Shown: piece by piece, positions 52,742 to 61,983 of the stretch
Position numbering within the stretch: position 1 is the first letter of the stretch
Layout: the number at the start of each line of letters is the position of its first letter
Assembly (NCBI GenBank): GCA_029762595.1
Contig: JARVGJ010000001.1
Coordinates: 1-64,000 of the forward strand
Origin: Methanolobus sp.
Lineage (GTDB): Archaea; Halobacteriota; Methanosarcinia; Methanosarcinales; Methanosarcinaceae
DNA: 64,000 nt
Reading direction: 5' to 3'
Notes under the pieces: model-generated
What the model was told of the DNA's origin: nothing
Databases searched by the model: none
What the model saw: the letters and a program-made list of their open reading frames with translations, nothing else
Made by a program: the position numbers and the translations under genes

Positions 52742-53932
52742 TTACAAAACCAATGAAACTATATCAGAAACTGTCCTTATAAGGGCTTCCACCTCTTCTT
52801 CGGTGTTATACAGGGCAAACGAAGCCCTCACAGTACCTTTGACACCAAGATGATCAACGCTTGGCATTGCACAATGATAACCACTTCTGACACATATATT
52901 ACGCGTCTGATCAAGGATCATAGCCACATCATGCGCATTCATCCCAACCACATTAAAAGAAACGACGCCGGCACGGTTCTGTGGACCATAGACTTCAACA
53001 CCATGGATTTCAGATAGAAGCAGGGCTGTTTTCCTGGCCAGGGAAAGTTCATGTTTTTCAATATTATGAACTCCGATGTCCTTTACATATTCCACCGCAC
53101 GCCCAAGGCCGATCACACCCGGAATATTGGGGGTACCAGCTTCAAATTTTGCAGGAGATGGCTCCATCCTGAAACTGTCAGGAGTTACAGAGCTTACCAT
53201 CCCCCCACCAAGTAACAGAGGCTCAATTGAATCTGGTTCTTTTATGTAGAGCAAACCTGTCCCTTGTGGCCCAAGCAGGCCTTTGTGGCCGGGACATACA
53301 AAAAAATCCGGGTCGCAGACTTTTATATCTATTGGCATATTGCCGGCTGACTGGGAGCCATCGACCAATACTTTCACACCTTCCATACGCGCAAGGCTGA
53401 TTATTTTACCGATGTCCTGTATGGAACCAAATACGTTGGAAACATGATTTACTGCTATGAGTTGTGTCCTGTCATTGATGGAAGAACGTATATCTTCAGG
53501 ATCTATAATTCCATCTTTGCCAGGTTTAATAACGGTAAGTTCAACTCCTGATTCCTTTAAACGCATCCATGGGAGCAGATTGGAGTGATGCTCAACAAGC
53601 GTAACAATAACGTGACCACCCTGTTTCCATGGGAATCCCCTTGATACCACATTGATACCTTCTGTGGCATTCTTAGTAAAAACCGTCTTTTCGACATCCA
53701 TGTTAAAAAAAGAAGCCAGCTCATCCCTGGCATCTTCATAATGATCAGTGGTTTCCCTTGCAAGCCTGTGAGCTCCTCTTCCATGATTTGCTGCATATTT
53801 ATAGAAATAGTCAAGCATTGCAGACACTGCCTGTACAGGCGTTTGTGTCGTGGCTGCATTATCAAGATAGATCACATTCTTTAATAAAGGAAAATCTTCT
53901 CTGACAGTCAGAACATCATACATAAAAGCCAC
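52742..53932 (-). CDS. cysteine desulfurase (class V aminotransferase, SufS/CsdA-like)
   Basis: PLP enzyme that takes sulfur from cysteine. The 396 residues show YLDNAATTQTPVQAV, RGAHRLARETTDHYEDAR, VNHVSNVFGSI, the PLP lysine in CPGHKGLLGPQGTGLLYI and the catalytic Cys in RSGYHCAMPSVDHLG. The start may be GTG (53932) or ATG three codons on. Many methanogens lack this enzyme, so its presence is informative. A 47-residue protein gene lies 31 bp upstream on the same strand; no SufE/IscU gene is near. Confidence 0.9.
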   Translation of the reverse strand: MAFMYDVLTVREDFPLLKNVIYLDNAATTQTPVQAVSAMLDYFYKYAANHGRGAHRLARETTDHYEDARDELASFFNMDVEKTVFTKNATEGINVVSRGFPWKQGGHVIVTLVEHHSNLLPWMRLKESGVELTVIKPGKDGIIDPEDIRSSINDRTQLIAVNHVSNVFGSIQDIGKIISLARMEGVKVLVDGSQSAGNMPIDIKVCDPDFFVCPGHKGLLGPQGTGLLYIKEPDSIEPLLLGGGMVSSVTPDSFRMEPSPAKFEAGTPNIPGVIGLGRAVEYVKDIGVHNIEKHELSLARKTALLLSEIHGVEVYGPQNRAGVVSFNVVGMNAHDVAMILDQTRNICVRSGYHCAMPSVDHLGVKGTVRASFALYNTEEEVEALIRTVSDIVSLVL

Positions 53933-53963
53933 TATGCAGAGAATGTAAAAATAGTTTTGCAGG

Positions 53964-54107
53964 CTATTTTGCCTGCACGCCGCCTACCATGAAACGATAA
54001 AGTTCCATTTCCTCGGCGTTAAGCTTATCTGCTGACACCCCACAAACAACCTCGTGGCAGCCCTTGTAGACATCAGCCCTGTTTATGTTATTCTTCGAGT
54101 CTCTCAT
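53964..54107 (-). CDS. 47-residue protein before the cysteine desulfurase
   Basis: Absent from the ORF track. It reads MRDSKNNINRADVYKGCHEVVCGVSADKLNAEEME and ends GGVQAK, stop TAG. GGAGGTAAAAT directly before the ATG is the strongest type of binding site. Two cysteines spaced CHEVVC could bind metal or carry sulfur. It precedes the cysteine desulfurase by 31 bp on the same strand and may be its acceptor or regulator; function otherwise unknown. Confidence 0.72.
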   Translation of the reverse strand: MRDSKNNINRADVYKGCHEVVCGVSADKLNAEEMELYRFMVGGVQAK

Positions 54108-54300
54108 ATTTTACCTCCTGTCTCTCATTTAGTGTAGATATTCATTAGAAGCCGTACAGATAATAATATATACATAATAAGAATATTTATTATACAATTG
54201 CTTACTAAACATAACAGTTAGCCATTATGTTATAAATAATTTTGCCAGGGTCAGCTGTAATCAAAAAAAGTATAGATGAGAATATAACTATTAAAGCCCA

Positions 54301-54822
54301 TCATACATTGGAGAATATATAGTCAATATTTTTCCTTCTCTCGTGGCAGTTGATGCAGCCAGGAACCTTTCCTTCGGCCTGTACATCCCCATCAGGAGAA
54401 TAGGAAGCCCAGAACCAATCGTTATGATCTGGATCAAAGCCCTCTGCCTTATACATAAGATAGACCCCTATAAGTTCCCTGTCGGAATTGAATCCTTCTT
54501 TAACCACCATTGTTTCATATGGCATTACCTGCCCCCCCGATTCTGCCAGAGACAATGCATCATCTGAAACATATATAGTGATATAATCCCCATGAACACC
54601 GCTACCCTGAGCATGGGAAACCTGACCGGGCCATATGCTCCAATCATTATAACTGTCATTTATAGTAAATATTGAGAAAATCGCACCAGCATCCGGAATC
54701 GGCACCTGTGAGTCAATTCCATCTTCATTACCCTCAGAAACACTATCGTTTTCCTGATCGGCGCAGCCTGATATACCAATAATGCATATCAGGATTAAAA
54801 GCATGATTATTTTGATTTCCAT
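54301..54822 (-). CDS. lipoprotein with cytochrome P460-like haem domain
   Basis: The 173 residues begin with a lipoprotein signal peptide ending in the lipobox GISGC (Cys about 20). The outer domain fits the cytochrome P460 family: HGDYITIYVSDDAL, MVVKEGFNSD, YKAEGFDPDHNDWFWASYSPDG and a single haem-binding CINCH near the C-terminus. It is therefore a membrane-anchored c-type haem protein facing outwards, perhaps for NO, hydroxylamine or electron handling. No cytochrome maturation genes are in the window. Confidence 0.82.
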   Translation of the reverse strand: MEIKIIMLLILICIIGISGCADQENDSVSEGNEDGIDSQVPIPDAGAIFSIFTINDSYNDWSIWPGQVSHAQGSGVHGDYITIYVSDDALSLAESGGQVMPYETMVVKEGFNSDRELIGVYLMYKAEGFDPDHNDWFWASYSPDGDVQAEGKVPGCINCHERRKNIDYIFSNV

Positions 54823-54931
54823 ATTGTAACCCCATAAATAGACTTACGCCACAGTATATAATCATTACTTAGACAATCAGTGCATTCCTTGTCGCAAGAG
54901 ATATAAAATATGCAGGAGACTTTCGCTAATA

Positions 54932-56209
54932 ATGCCGAAAATAGACATAGACAGGACACTCATGTTCCTGGAAGGGACTCAAAGGGTTCTTGATGAAAAG
55001 AGTACCCTTGCCAGAACAAAAGATAATCTTAAGAAGATAGGAGTTACCAGAATAGCGAATATAACTGATCTTGACAGAGTGGGCATACCTGTATTCTCCA
55101 CAATCAGACCCAGTGCAGCAGACGGCGCAATTTCGGTATATTCGGGAAAAGGTAACAATGAGGACCAGGCAAGGATATCTGCAATGATGGAAGGTTTTGA
55201 ACGCTGCCTGGCAGAAAGAAGGGGAGCTAACAAAGACATAAATGAAGATATAAGGACACTGCATGTTATCGAAAGCTATGAGGCAATAAAGAAAAATTGT
55301 AGCACTATTGACCCCGAATCCCTTCTTTTAGCTGAAAGTTACAGTCCTCAAGCATTAATTGAATGGATAAGCGGTTGGGACCTCTGTAGAAAAGAAGAGA
55401 TAATGATCCCTGCAAATGCAGTTTACCATCCTTATGATGCACCAGGCAGGACATTGAAACTCTTCAGAAGCAACACTAACGGGCTTGCATCCGGAAACAC
55501 CATCGAGGAAGCAATCTTTCATGGTTTGCTGGAAGTGATAGAAAGGGATGCACTAAGCATTGCAGAGTTCAACCGTAACCCGGGGAAGGAAATAATACTA
55601 ACAGAAGATGATGGAGAGAACTATGAACTCCTTTGCAGGTTCACAGACAATGAGATCGATGTCAGGTTGTGGGCATTGCCGCATGATACAGCCATCACAA
55701 CAGTTGTAGCGGTCACCGATGATATAAGACTCAGGGATGCCGCACTTCTTGTGATGGGAGCAGGAACACACCTTAAACCAGAAATAGCAGTTCGTAGGGC
55801 TCTTACCGAAGCAGCCCAATCCCGGGTCGTACAGATACACGGTGCCCGTGAGGACACCGAGCGTGAGAAGTTTGTGAGGGAGATAGGTTACGAAAGGATA
55901 AAGCGCATTAACAAATACTGGTACGATGAAAGTGAACGCATAAGCATGCAGGAACTTAATGACCTTTCAAGGAACTCACCTGCAGAAAGCATCGACACAG
56001 TACTACAACAGTTGAAAAAGATAGATGCCTCTGCTGCTGTTGCAGATCTCTCGCGGGAAAATTTGCCCGTGCCTGTGGTAAGGGTGGTCATACCAACATT
56101 TGAAATGTATACGCTTGACAGAGAGCGTATCGGCATGAGAGCAAAATCAGGAAAAAGAAAAAAAATGTCAGCACAGGAAAGACCATGGCGGACCGGACGC
56201 AGAAAATAA
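54932..56209 (+). CDS. ycaO: YcaO protein, probable McrA thioamidation
   Basis: ATP-dependent YcaO enzyme; with TfuA it converts a glycine of methyl-CoM reductase McrA to thioglycine in Methanosarcina. The 425 residues have the YcaO pattern: EDQARISAMMEGFERCLAE near 78-96, NGLASGNTIEEAIFHGLLEVIERDA and the C-terminal ATP-site stretches LPVPVVRVVIP. The very basic tail (KSGKRKKMSAQERPWRTGRRK) overlaps the tfuA start by 25 bp. The pairing with tfuA supports the McrA role over azoline-peptide synthesis; no precursor peptide is nearby. Confidence 0.9.
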   Translation: MPKIDIDRTLMFLEGTQRVLDEKSTLARTKDNLKKIGVTRIANITDLDRVGIPVFSTIRPSAADGAISVYSGKGNNEDQARISAMMEGFERCLAERRGANKDINEDIRTLHVIESYEAIKKNCSTIDPESLLLAESYSPQALIEWISGWDLCRKEEIMIPANAVYHPYDAPGRTLKLFRSNTNGLASGNTIEEAIFHGLLEVIERDALSIAEFNRNPGKEIILTEDDGENYELLCRFTDNEIDVRLWALPHDTAITTVVAVTDDIRLRDAALLVMGAGTHLKPEIAVRRALTEAAQSRVVQIHGAREDTEREKFVREIGYERIKRINKYWYDESERISMQELNDLSRNSPAESIDTVLQQLKKIDASAAVADLSRENLPVPVVRVVIPTFEMYTLDRERIGMRAKSGKRKKMSAQERPWRTGRRK

Positions 56210-56886
56210 AAGAAGATAATGAAAAAAATACCTGTAACAATATCCTTGTGTTCGCAGGCACAAGCATAAGCCATGAGGAAGCTTTTGAGGTGCTTGATGC
56301 AACATACCTGCCACCAATATCCAGAGGTGACCTTGACAAGGCCATAAGGCGGGGATACAAACTGATAGGTATCATCGACGGGATATTTTTCAGTCAGGCT
56401 GCAGTGGCTCACAAGGAAATAATAAAGGCAATGCAGGAGGGAGCTACTGTCGTTGGTGGCTGCAGCATGGGAGCTTTGAGGGCTTCTGAACTGGATACCC
56501 ATGGCATGATAGGAGTGGGTAAAATATATGAGTGGTATAGGGACGGCATTATTGAAGATGATGATGAGGTGGCAGTTACAACGAATCCTGATACCTTTAA
56601 GCCTGTATCCAGCCCCATGGTCAATATCAGAGAAACCCTGAAATCAGCTTTAGACTCAGATATTATCAGTGATACTGAATTCAAGCATTTAATTGAAATC
56701 GCCAAGAACACACACTATACTGACAGAAGTTATATGGGAATCACAAAGGAAGCTTACAGAGGAGGTATCATTTGCCAGGAAAGCTCAAAAGCTCTTCTTG
56801 ACTTCTGTATTGATCATGAATGTGATGTAAAAAGAGAAGATGCGCTCATGGTCCTGGAAAAAATAAAAATGATAAGCAGAGGATGA
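56185..56886 (+). CDS. tfuA: TfuA-family partner of YcaO
   Basis: The 233 residues contain the TfuA core: NILVFAGTSISHEEAFEVLDATYLPPISRGDLDKAIRRGYKLIGIIDG, then VVGGCSMGALRASELDTHGMIGVG. TfuA is required together with YcaO for McrA thioglycine, probably for sulfur delivery. AGGAAAGACC precedes the start, inside ycaO, so translation is coupled. The 3' end abuts the convergent znuB gene. Confidence 0.92.
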   Translation: MADRTQKIKEDNEKNTCNNILVFAGTSISHEEAFEVLDATYLPPISRGDLDKAIRRGYKLIGIIDGIFFSQAAVAHKEIIKAMQEGATVVGGCSMGALRASELDTHGMIGVGKIYEWYRDGIIEDDDEVAVTTNPDTFKPVSSPMVNIRETLKSALDSDIISDTEFKHLIEIAKNTHYTDRSYMGITKEAYRGGIICQESSKALLDFCIDHECDVKREDALMVLEKIKMISRG

Positions 56887-57702
56887 TCAACCCTCTATTT
56901 TTGGCTTCAGACCGTCATACACAAAATGCAGGATGTACACAGTTGACATGACAAGGATTATTGTTGCACCGGATGGCGCATCGAACAGATAGGACAGTGC
57001 TAATCCGCTTATGCTGAAAAAAATACCGAAGATCGTTGCAAGATACATCATCTTCCCAAGGTTATTGGTGTAGTGCCTGCTTAGGGATGCAGGCATGGTG
57101 AGAAGTGCGATTATAAGGATGATTCCGACAACCTTGATCAGCAGGACAATAGTAAGCGCAATCAGACAAAGTAAAAGCAAGTAGAGGCGCTCTACCGATA
57201 AACCTGCAACAGTGGTGAACTCCTCATCAAAACAAAGTGCCATGAATTGTTTATAGAATGCATAAACGATAAAGATGATAACGATATCCAGCACCAGCAT
57301 CAGGTAGATATCCGACATGGGAACGGTCAGGATATTACCAAAGAGATAGGTCATCAGGTCAGGAGCATACCCCGGGGTCCAGTAGATAAGAATGATACCA
57401 ATTGCCATTCCCAGGGACCACAGTATGCCTATGGCCGTATCTTCAGCCACCTTTGATCTTTTACTTACAAGACCCATAACAATAGCAGAAAAAATACTGA
57501 AAGGGATCAGCCCGTATAAGGGATTGAGCCCAAGGTAATATCCAAGACCAATGCCTCCAAAAGATGCATGAGAGATACCACCGCTTATGAAAACAATTCT
57601 TTTTACAACCACATAGACACCGATGATACCACATGCCACACTTGCCAGAATAGCAGCGAGAATAGCATTTCGCATAAAATCATACTGAAGTATTTCAAAC
57701 AT
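56887..57702 (-). CDS. zinc/manganese ABC transporter permease (ZnuB-like)
   Basis: Membrane subunit of an ABC-3 family metal importer. From the ATG at 57702 (GAGGTGGATCAT upstream) it has 271 residues, about eight hydrophobic helices and the family stretch [18 protein letters not shown] near the N-terminus. It is the last gene of a binding protein - ATPase - permease operon. The ORF-track start at 57753 lies within the ATPase gene and is less likely. Confidence 0.9.
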   Translation of the reverse strand: MFEILQYDFMRNAILAAILASVACGIIGVYVVVKRIVFISGGISHASFGGIGLGYYLGLNPLYGLIPFSIFSAIVMGLVSKRSKVAEDTAIGILWSLGMAIGIILIYWTPGYAPDLMTYLFGNILTVPMSDIYLMLVLDIVIIFIVYAFYKQFMALCFDEEFTTVAGLSVERLYLLLLCLIALTIVLLIKVVGIILIIALLTMPASLSRHYTNNLGKMMYLATIFGIFFSISGLALSYLFDAPSGATIILVMSTVYILHFVYDGLKPKIEG

Positions 57703-57712
57703 ATGATCCACC

Positions 57713-58462
57713 TCAATGCTCCTTAAGGACCCTGTGCGGTATGCCATGTGCAATCAGTTCTACCGGACACTGATAAGACACTTCCAGGTCATGGGGACTC
57801 AATTCTTTAGAATCGTGATAGTGGAACTGACGGTTCAGACATCCGATCTTATCGACATATACCGAAATAGCACTGATGTCGTGGGTCACCATTATGATGG
57901 CGATCTCGGATTTGAGCCGATTAAGAAGTTCATAGAACTCTTTCTGCATCTTTGAATCTATACCTGTGGAAGGTTCATCCAGTATCAGCAATTTCGGTTT
58001 AGTAACAAGAGACCTGGCAATGAAAACCCTTTGTTTCTGACCACCGGACAGCTCACCGATCTGCCTTTTCTTAAAATCAAGCATTCCGACAGTTTCGAGT
58101 GCTTCGTGTGCAGCCTTGCGGTCTTCTTCATTATATCTCTGAAGAGGTCTTTTGTGAGCCAGCCGGCCCATTAGCACAACATCCCATACAGTAATCGGGA
58201 AATCCAGATTAGAGGAGTGGTACTGAGGAACATATCCCACATAGCTCCTCATATTCCGGGGTTTGCCTCCCAGGAGTTTCACAGAACCCCGGTCAGGCCT
58301 GATCAATCCAAGGATGACTTTCAAAAGAGTGCTCTTGCCCCCTCCGTTAGGCCCTATGATAGCAAGAAAATCCTTGTCTTTAACTGTCAGGTTTACGGAC
58401 TCCAGAACCCTGACACCATCATAGCTTACCCATACATCCTTAAGATCGATCACGTTTTCCAT
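57713..58462 (-). CDS. zinc/manganese ABC transporter ATPase (ZnuC-like)
   Basis: From the ATG at 58462 (AAGGAC upstream; the ORF-track start is a TTG 21 bp earlier) it has 249 residues with Walker [10 protein letters not shown], a Q-loop YVPQYH, signature [13 protein letters not shown], Walker [13 protein letters not shown] and the switch His in MVTHDI. The GPNGGGKS form is typical of metal ABC-3 ATPases. The start is 1 bp after the binding-protein stop. Confidence 0.93.
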   Translation of the reverse strand: MENVIDLKDVWVSYDGVRVLESVNLTVKDKDFLAIIGPNGGGKSTLLKVILGLIRPDRGSVKLLGGKPRNMRSYVGYVPQYHSSNLDFPITVWDVVLMGRLAHKRPLQRYNEEDRKAAHEALETVGMLDFKKRQIGELSGGQKQRVFIARSLVTKPKLLILDEPSTGIDSKMQKEFYELLNRLKSEIAIIMVTHDISAISVYVDKIGCLNRQFHYHDSKELSPHDLEVSYQCPVELIAHGIPHRVLKEH

Positions 58463-58463
58463 T

Positions 58464-59435
58464 TCAAGCAAGTCCTTTTTCAAATGCTTCTGCTACTTTT
58501 GCAAGGTTACCTATATAATCCTTTGCCAGAGGGTCGATCTCCACGACCTCGCCCCCGATCTCATTTGCAATGGCAGATGCACTGACAGTACTGAAACCAG
58601 TTTGAACAAAGACCACCTTGATACCTTTTTCTTTTGCCAGATCGATAACATTCTTCATGTCGCTGACACTTGGTTCTTTGCCTTCGATCTCAACAGGGAC
58701 CTGTATCAGTCCGTAATGATTTGCGAAATAGCCCCATGCAGGATGATAGACCATAAAGCTGCTGCCTTCCTTACCTGAAAGTGTGGTCCTTATCTCTGCA
58801 TCAAGAGCATCAAGTTCGGCAAGATATGCATTCTTGTTCTCAAGATAAGTCGCTTCATTCTCAGGGTCAAGTGCTACAAGTCCATTGTAGATGTTCTCCA
58901 CCATCACTTTCACATTGTCAGGCGATGTCCAGATATGAGGATCAAGCCCCGTGTGGTCGTGGTCATGGTCATCAACTGCCTCATGTTCGTGGTCATGGTC
59001 ATCAACTGCCTCATGTTCGTGGTCATGGTCATCTTCATCCCCATGTGAGTGGGGTTCCATTCCCACTAATTTGATACCGGCAGAGCAGTCCACAATCATC
59101 ATATCCGGATTCAGGCCTGCTATCTTACCCATCAAGGCATCTTCGACAGTTATTCCCGAACCTACCATCGCATACATTTGTGCTTTGCTAAGGCTTGTGA
59201 GCTGACTCGGAGTGGGTTCATAGGAGTGGGGACTTGCTCCGGGAGGGACCATGACGATCACTTCCACATTATCCCCTGCTATTTTTTCCACAAACTCGAC
59301 CTGTGGAAGTATACTGACAGCAACTACCATGCTATCAGAAGCAGTTCCAGAGATATTCTGTTCGTCCGCGCAACCTGCGGTCAGAATGATGCATATCAAA
59401 AGAAGCATCGTTAAAGCCAGTAAAGTTTTCTTCAT
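58464..59435 (-). CDS. metal-binding lipoprotein (ZnuA-like)
   Basis: Extracellular solute-binding protein of cluster A-I. A lipoprotein signal peptide ends at LTAGC (Cys about 21). Metal-ligand regions are PGASPHSYEPTPSQL and LDPHIWTSPDN, plus a late YHPAWGYFANHYG. Between about 130 and 165 lies a His/Asp/Glu-rich loop with the decapeptide DDHDHEHEAV repeated, a hallmark of zinc (not manganese) binding proteins. Confidence 0.93.
   Translation of the reverse strand: MKKTLLALTMLLLICIILTAGCADEQNISGTASDSMVVAVSILPQVEFVEKIAGDNVEVIVMVPPGASPHSYEPTPSQLTSLSKAQMYAMVGSGITVEDALMGKIAGLNPDMMIVDCSAGIKLVGMEPHSHGDEDDHDHEHEAVDDHDHEHEAVDDHDHDHTGLDPHIWTSPDNVKVMVENIYNGLVALDPENEATYLENKNAYLAELDALDAEIRTTLSGKEGSSFMVYHPAWGYFANHYGLIQVPVEIEGKEPSVSDMKNVIDLAKEKGIKVVFVQTGFSTVSASAIANEIGGEVVEIDPLAKDYIGNLAKVAEAFEKGLA
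58961..59033. repeat. 30-bp in-frame tandem repeat in znuA
   Basis: GGTCATGGTCATCAACTGCC plus TCATGTTCGT forms a 30-bp unit present 2.4 times head to tail (58961-58990, 58991-59020, partial to 59033). It encodes the repeated DDHDHEHEAV of the His-rich loop. The copies are identical at the nucleotide level, so the expansion is recent. Confidence 0.9.
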
Positions 59436-59569
59436 ATCATTACTCCATTATTTTTGTAGTTCATTGTTCACCAATCTAATCAATTTTTGTACCATAACCA
59501 ATTTATTTGTATATATACCAACAAAGAATAGAATTAACCCCACATAAGATCGCATAGCAGGAGAGAGGA

Positions 59570-59992
59570 TCAGCGAGAAACGCACGAAATATGTTTAATC
59601 TTCCCACACACACTCACAGTCGGATGGCCCATAGCCCCACATATAGTATCGATGGCATTTTTTGAGACAAATGCCTCAAACCTTGACACCTCAGAGCATG
59701 CATCCTCCGCAGAGAGACCATAATGACTAAGCATCAGACTCAGGATGTTATGCCTGTTTACGAAAAACTCAGCATAAGCCCTTCCTTTTTCAGTAAGGCG
59801 CACTCCCCTGTAAGGGACATGGTCCACATACCCGGAGCCAGAAAGGTCATTTATAGTCTTTGTAGATGTAGAAGGGTCAACATTCAGTTCCGTGGATATA
59901 TCTGTAGTCCTGACAAGATCCCCTTTTTTAAAAAGGAACTTCAGATATTCGACTTTTTTTGGAGATAGCTCTAATCCTGTGATTTCCTGCAT
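59570..59992 (-). CDS. DtxR/MntR-type metal-dependent regulator
   Basis: The 140 residues have an N-terminal winged helix (VEYLKFLFKKGDLVRTTDISTELNVDPSTSTKTINDLSGSGYVDHVPYRGVRLTEKG) and a dimerisation part with metal-ligand candidates in NRHNILSLML...DACSEVSRFE. The C-terminal SH3-like domain is missing, as in MntR. It lies just upstream of the zinc importer operon on the same strand and probably controls it. The start codon sits about 25 bp after a TATA box with no ribosome binding site, so its mRNA is probably leaderless. Confidence 0.88.
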   Translation of the reverse strand: MQEITGLELSPKKVEYLKFLFKKGDLVRTTDISTELNVDPSTSTKTINDLSGSGYVDHVPYRGVRLTEKGRAYAEFFVNRHNILSLMLSHYGLSAEDACSEVSRFEAFVSKNAIDTICGAMGHPTVSVCGKIKHISCVSR

Positions 59993-59993
59993 G

Positions 59994-60022
59994 TTAACAG
60001 TTAATAAAGAAGAAGTATATAT
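59994..60022 (-). promoter_or_regulatory. promoter and TTAAC-A-GTTAA palindrome of the DtxR-type gene
   Basis: On the minus strand CATATATACTTCTT is a TATA box about 25 bp before the start codon. The perfect 11-bp palindrome TTAACAGTTAA (59994-60004) covers the expected transcription start. It could be an autoregulatory operator. A single half-site TTAAC recurs upstream of the importer operon (near 59535), but no second full palindrome was seen. Confidence 0.4.
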
Positions 60023-60194
60023 GTTTTTTGAAGTGTACTCAAATTAACACATGGTTTTTGGAGTCATATCAAAGAATGATGTTTCAATTTACATCGTTTC
60101 ATCAAAAAAAGTGGTTCAAAAGAGAAAACATGGTTTTATTGCTCACATGAAAGATATATAGGATATATAATTATGATTTCAAAAGGGGTTCGAA

Positions 60195-61604
60195 ATGTTA
60201 ATAGAACAGATATTCACAGAAAAAATAGCGCATAGTTCCTACATACTTGCAGGAGAACGGACATGTGCTGTCATCGATCCAAGAAGAGATACAAATATCT
60301 ATATAGAAATTGCAAGAGAGCTCGGAGTTAAGATCACACATGTCCTTGAAACCCACTTACATGCCGACTTTATATCAGGCCACATGAACCTGGCACAAAG
60401 GACAGATGCTTATATATATGCCCCGAAGTCTGCAAATTGTGATTTTGAACATATACCCCTGAAAGAAGGAGACTCTTTTTTCATAGAGAACATCAAACTG
60501 GAGATAGTCGAGACACCCGGACACACACCCGAGCATATATCCTACATAGTTACAGACATATCCAGAGGAGAAGAACCGCTGGCACTTTTCTGCGGAGATA
60601 CCATATTTGTAGGTGATGTCGGCAGACCGGACCTCTTCCCCGGAAAAGCTGAAGAACTTGCCTCTAAATTATACGACACCCTGCATGATAAGCTTCTGGC
60701 ATTGCCTGATTTCTGCGAGATATACCCTGCCCATGGAGCAGGATCCCTATGTGGCAGGGCCATGGCTTCCAAAAGAAGCAGCACCATAGGTTATGAAAAG
60801 AGATACAACTATGCACTCAACATTGAAAAAAAGGAAAGTTTTATAGACTCCCTGACAAACAACATGCCTGAGGCACCTGATCATTTCAGCAGGTGCACAG
60901 ACATTAATCGCAAAGGACCTGGAGAACTAAAAGACCTGCATCGTCCGCAAGCCCTGGATAACACAAGATTCAGGGAGAGGATTAAAGATTCCATTATCCT
61001 TGATGTGCGCAGCTTCGAATCCTTTGGCGGACAGCACATACCTCATGCCTTTAACATCGACATCAATTCCAATTTCCCAACCTATGCGGGGTGGTTACTA
61101 CCTCCTGAAAAAGATATAATACTGGTTTCTGAAAACTATCCACAGGCTTTTGAAGCATTCACACAACTGCACCGTGTAGGGATGGACAGGATTGCAGGCT
61201 ACCTTGAAAACGGAATGTACGGATGGGTAACAGCCGGATTTCCCGCAGGGCATGTCCCACAGGTATCTTCCCCGGAATTGCATGACAGAATAAACAAAGG
61301 AGAAGGAACGACAATAATTGATGTCAGAGCACTCTCTGAGTTTGAGGGTTTCCACATAGAAGGTGCGGTCAACATACCTGTGAATGAACTCAGGGAGCGT
61401 TATACTGAACTGGAGCCGGATGCAGAGAATATACTAATATGCGGTTCCGGACATCGGTCAAGTATGGGCTGCAGCATCCTTTTGCAAAAAGGTTTCAATA
61501 ACATACAAAACGCAGCAGGCGGGATGGCCGGATATGCAGCTGCAGGATACGGACCGGAATGTCCAAGATGCGTACTTCCATGGGCACCTTTCAAAAACAA
61601 GTAG
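60195..61604 (+). CDS. metallo-beta-lactamase / rhodanese fusion protein
   Basis: Persulfide-dioxygenase-like protein. The N-terminal metallo-beta-lactamase domain shows THLHADFISGH, ETPGHTPEHISY, CGDTIFVGDVGRPDL and PAHGAGS. Two rhodanese domains follow in the 469-residue protein. The first (about 265-355) has SENYPQ where the active Cys should be and is probably inactive; the second (about 365-460) has the loop CGSGHRSSMG. It may process sulfur species, which fits a sulfide-rich anaerobic life. TATA-like GGATATATAA lies upstream. Confidence 0.88.
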   Translation: MLIEQIFTEKIAHSSYILAGERTCAVIDPRRDTNIYIEIARELGVKITHVLETHLHADFISGHMNLAQRTDAYIYAPKSANCDFEHIPLKEGDSFFIENIKLEIVETPGHTPEHISYIVTDISRGEEPLALFCGDTIFVGDVGRPDLFPGKAEELASKLYDTLHDKLLALPDFCEIYPAHGAGSLCGRAMASKRSSTIGYEKRYNYALNIEKKESFIDSLTNNMPEAPDHFSRCTDINRKGPGELKDLHRPQALDNTRFRERIKDSIILDVRSFESFGGQHIPHAFNIDINSNFPTYAGWLLPPEKDIILVSENYPQAFEAFTQLHRVGMDRIAGYLENGMYGWVTAGFPAGHVPQVSSPELHDRINKGEGTTIIDVRALSEFEGFHIEGAVNIPVNELRERYTELEPDAENILICGSGHRSSMGCSILLQKGFNNIQNAAGGMAGYAAAGYGPECPRCVLPWAPFKNK

Positions 61605-61664
61605 CTTGGCCAGGAAAAGAAGATATAGCAGCCTCAACGTTAGCGGATGTGGATTACCACAGGC

Positions 61665-61877
61665 TCAACTGAATGGCATACCCCTGAATGTAAAGATCTC
61701 CCTGACCATATAGATGAAATCTGTTATCTCATCCAAAGATATCAATAACAGTAGCAGAATCAAAAGTGCTATGATCAATTCCGAATAATCCGGAAGTGAC
61801 TGCACAATATGAGCAAAGGAGCCCATGCTTTCATTTGCAGAGTGGACCATCAAATCACCCGGATATAACTCTGCCAT
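61665..61877 (-). CDS. small single-helix membrane protein
   Basis: Not recognised. The 70 residues have a polar outer half, one strong helix (SELIIALLILLLLLISL) and a short basic end. TTATTATATTAAAA about 40 bp upstream and the lack of a ribosome binding site suggest a very short leader. It sits between the MBL-rhodanese and MinD genes. Confidence 0.5.
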   Translation of the reverse strand: MAELYPGDLMVHSANESMGSFAHIVQSLPDYSELIIALLILLLLLISLDEITDFIYMVREIFTFRGMPFS

Positions 61878-61983
61878 GATATAATAAAAACATACCGATT
61901 AATGATGAGGATTTTTTAATATAATAAAACAGCAAACCCAGATAAGAAGTGAAAGTCGGATATACATTATAAAGAGAAAAAGG

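Noticed and set aside
53934-53966. UAG readthrough at the end of the 47-residue protein
   Set aside because: The extension is only about 15 codons and runs into the cysteine desulfurase start; an ordinary stop is simpler.
58781-59205. Trp/Ser and Gln/His-rich ORFs on the plus strand over the znuA repeat
   Set aside because: Low-complexity shadows created by the His-codon repeat on the minus strand.
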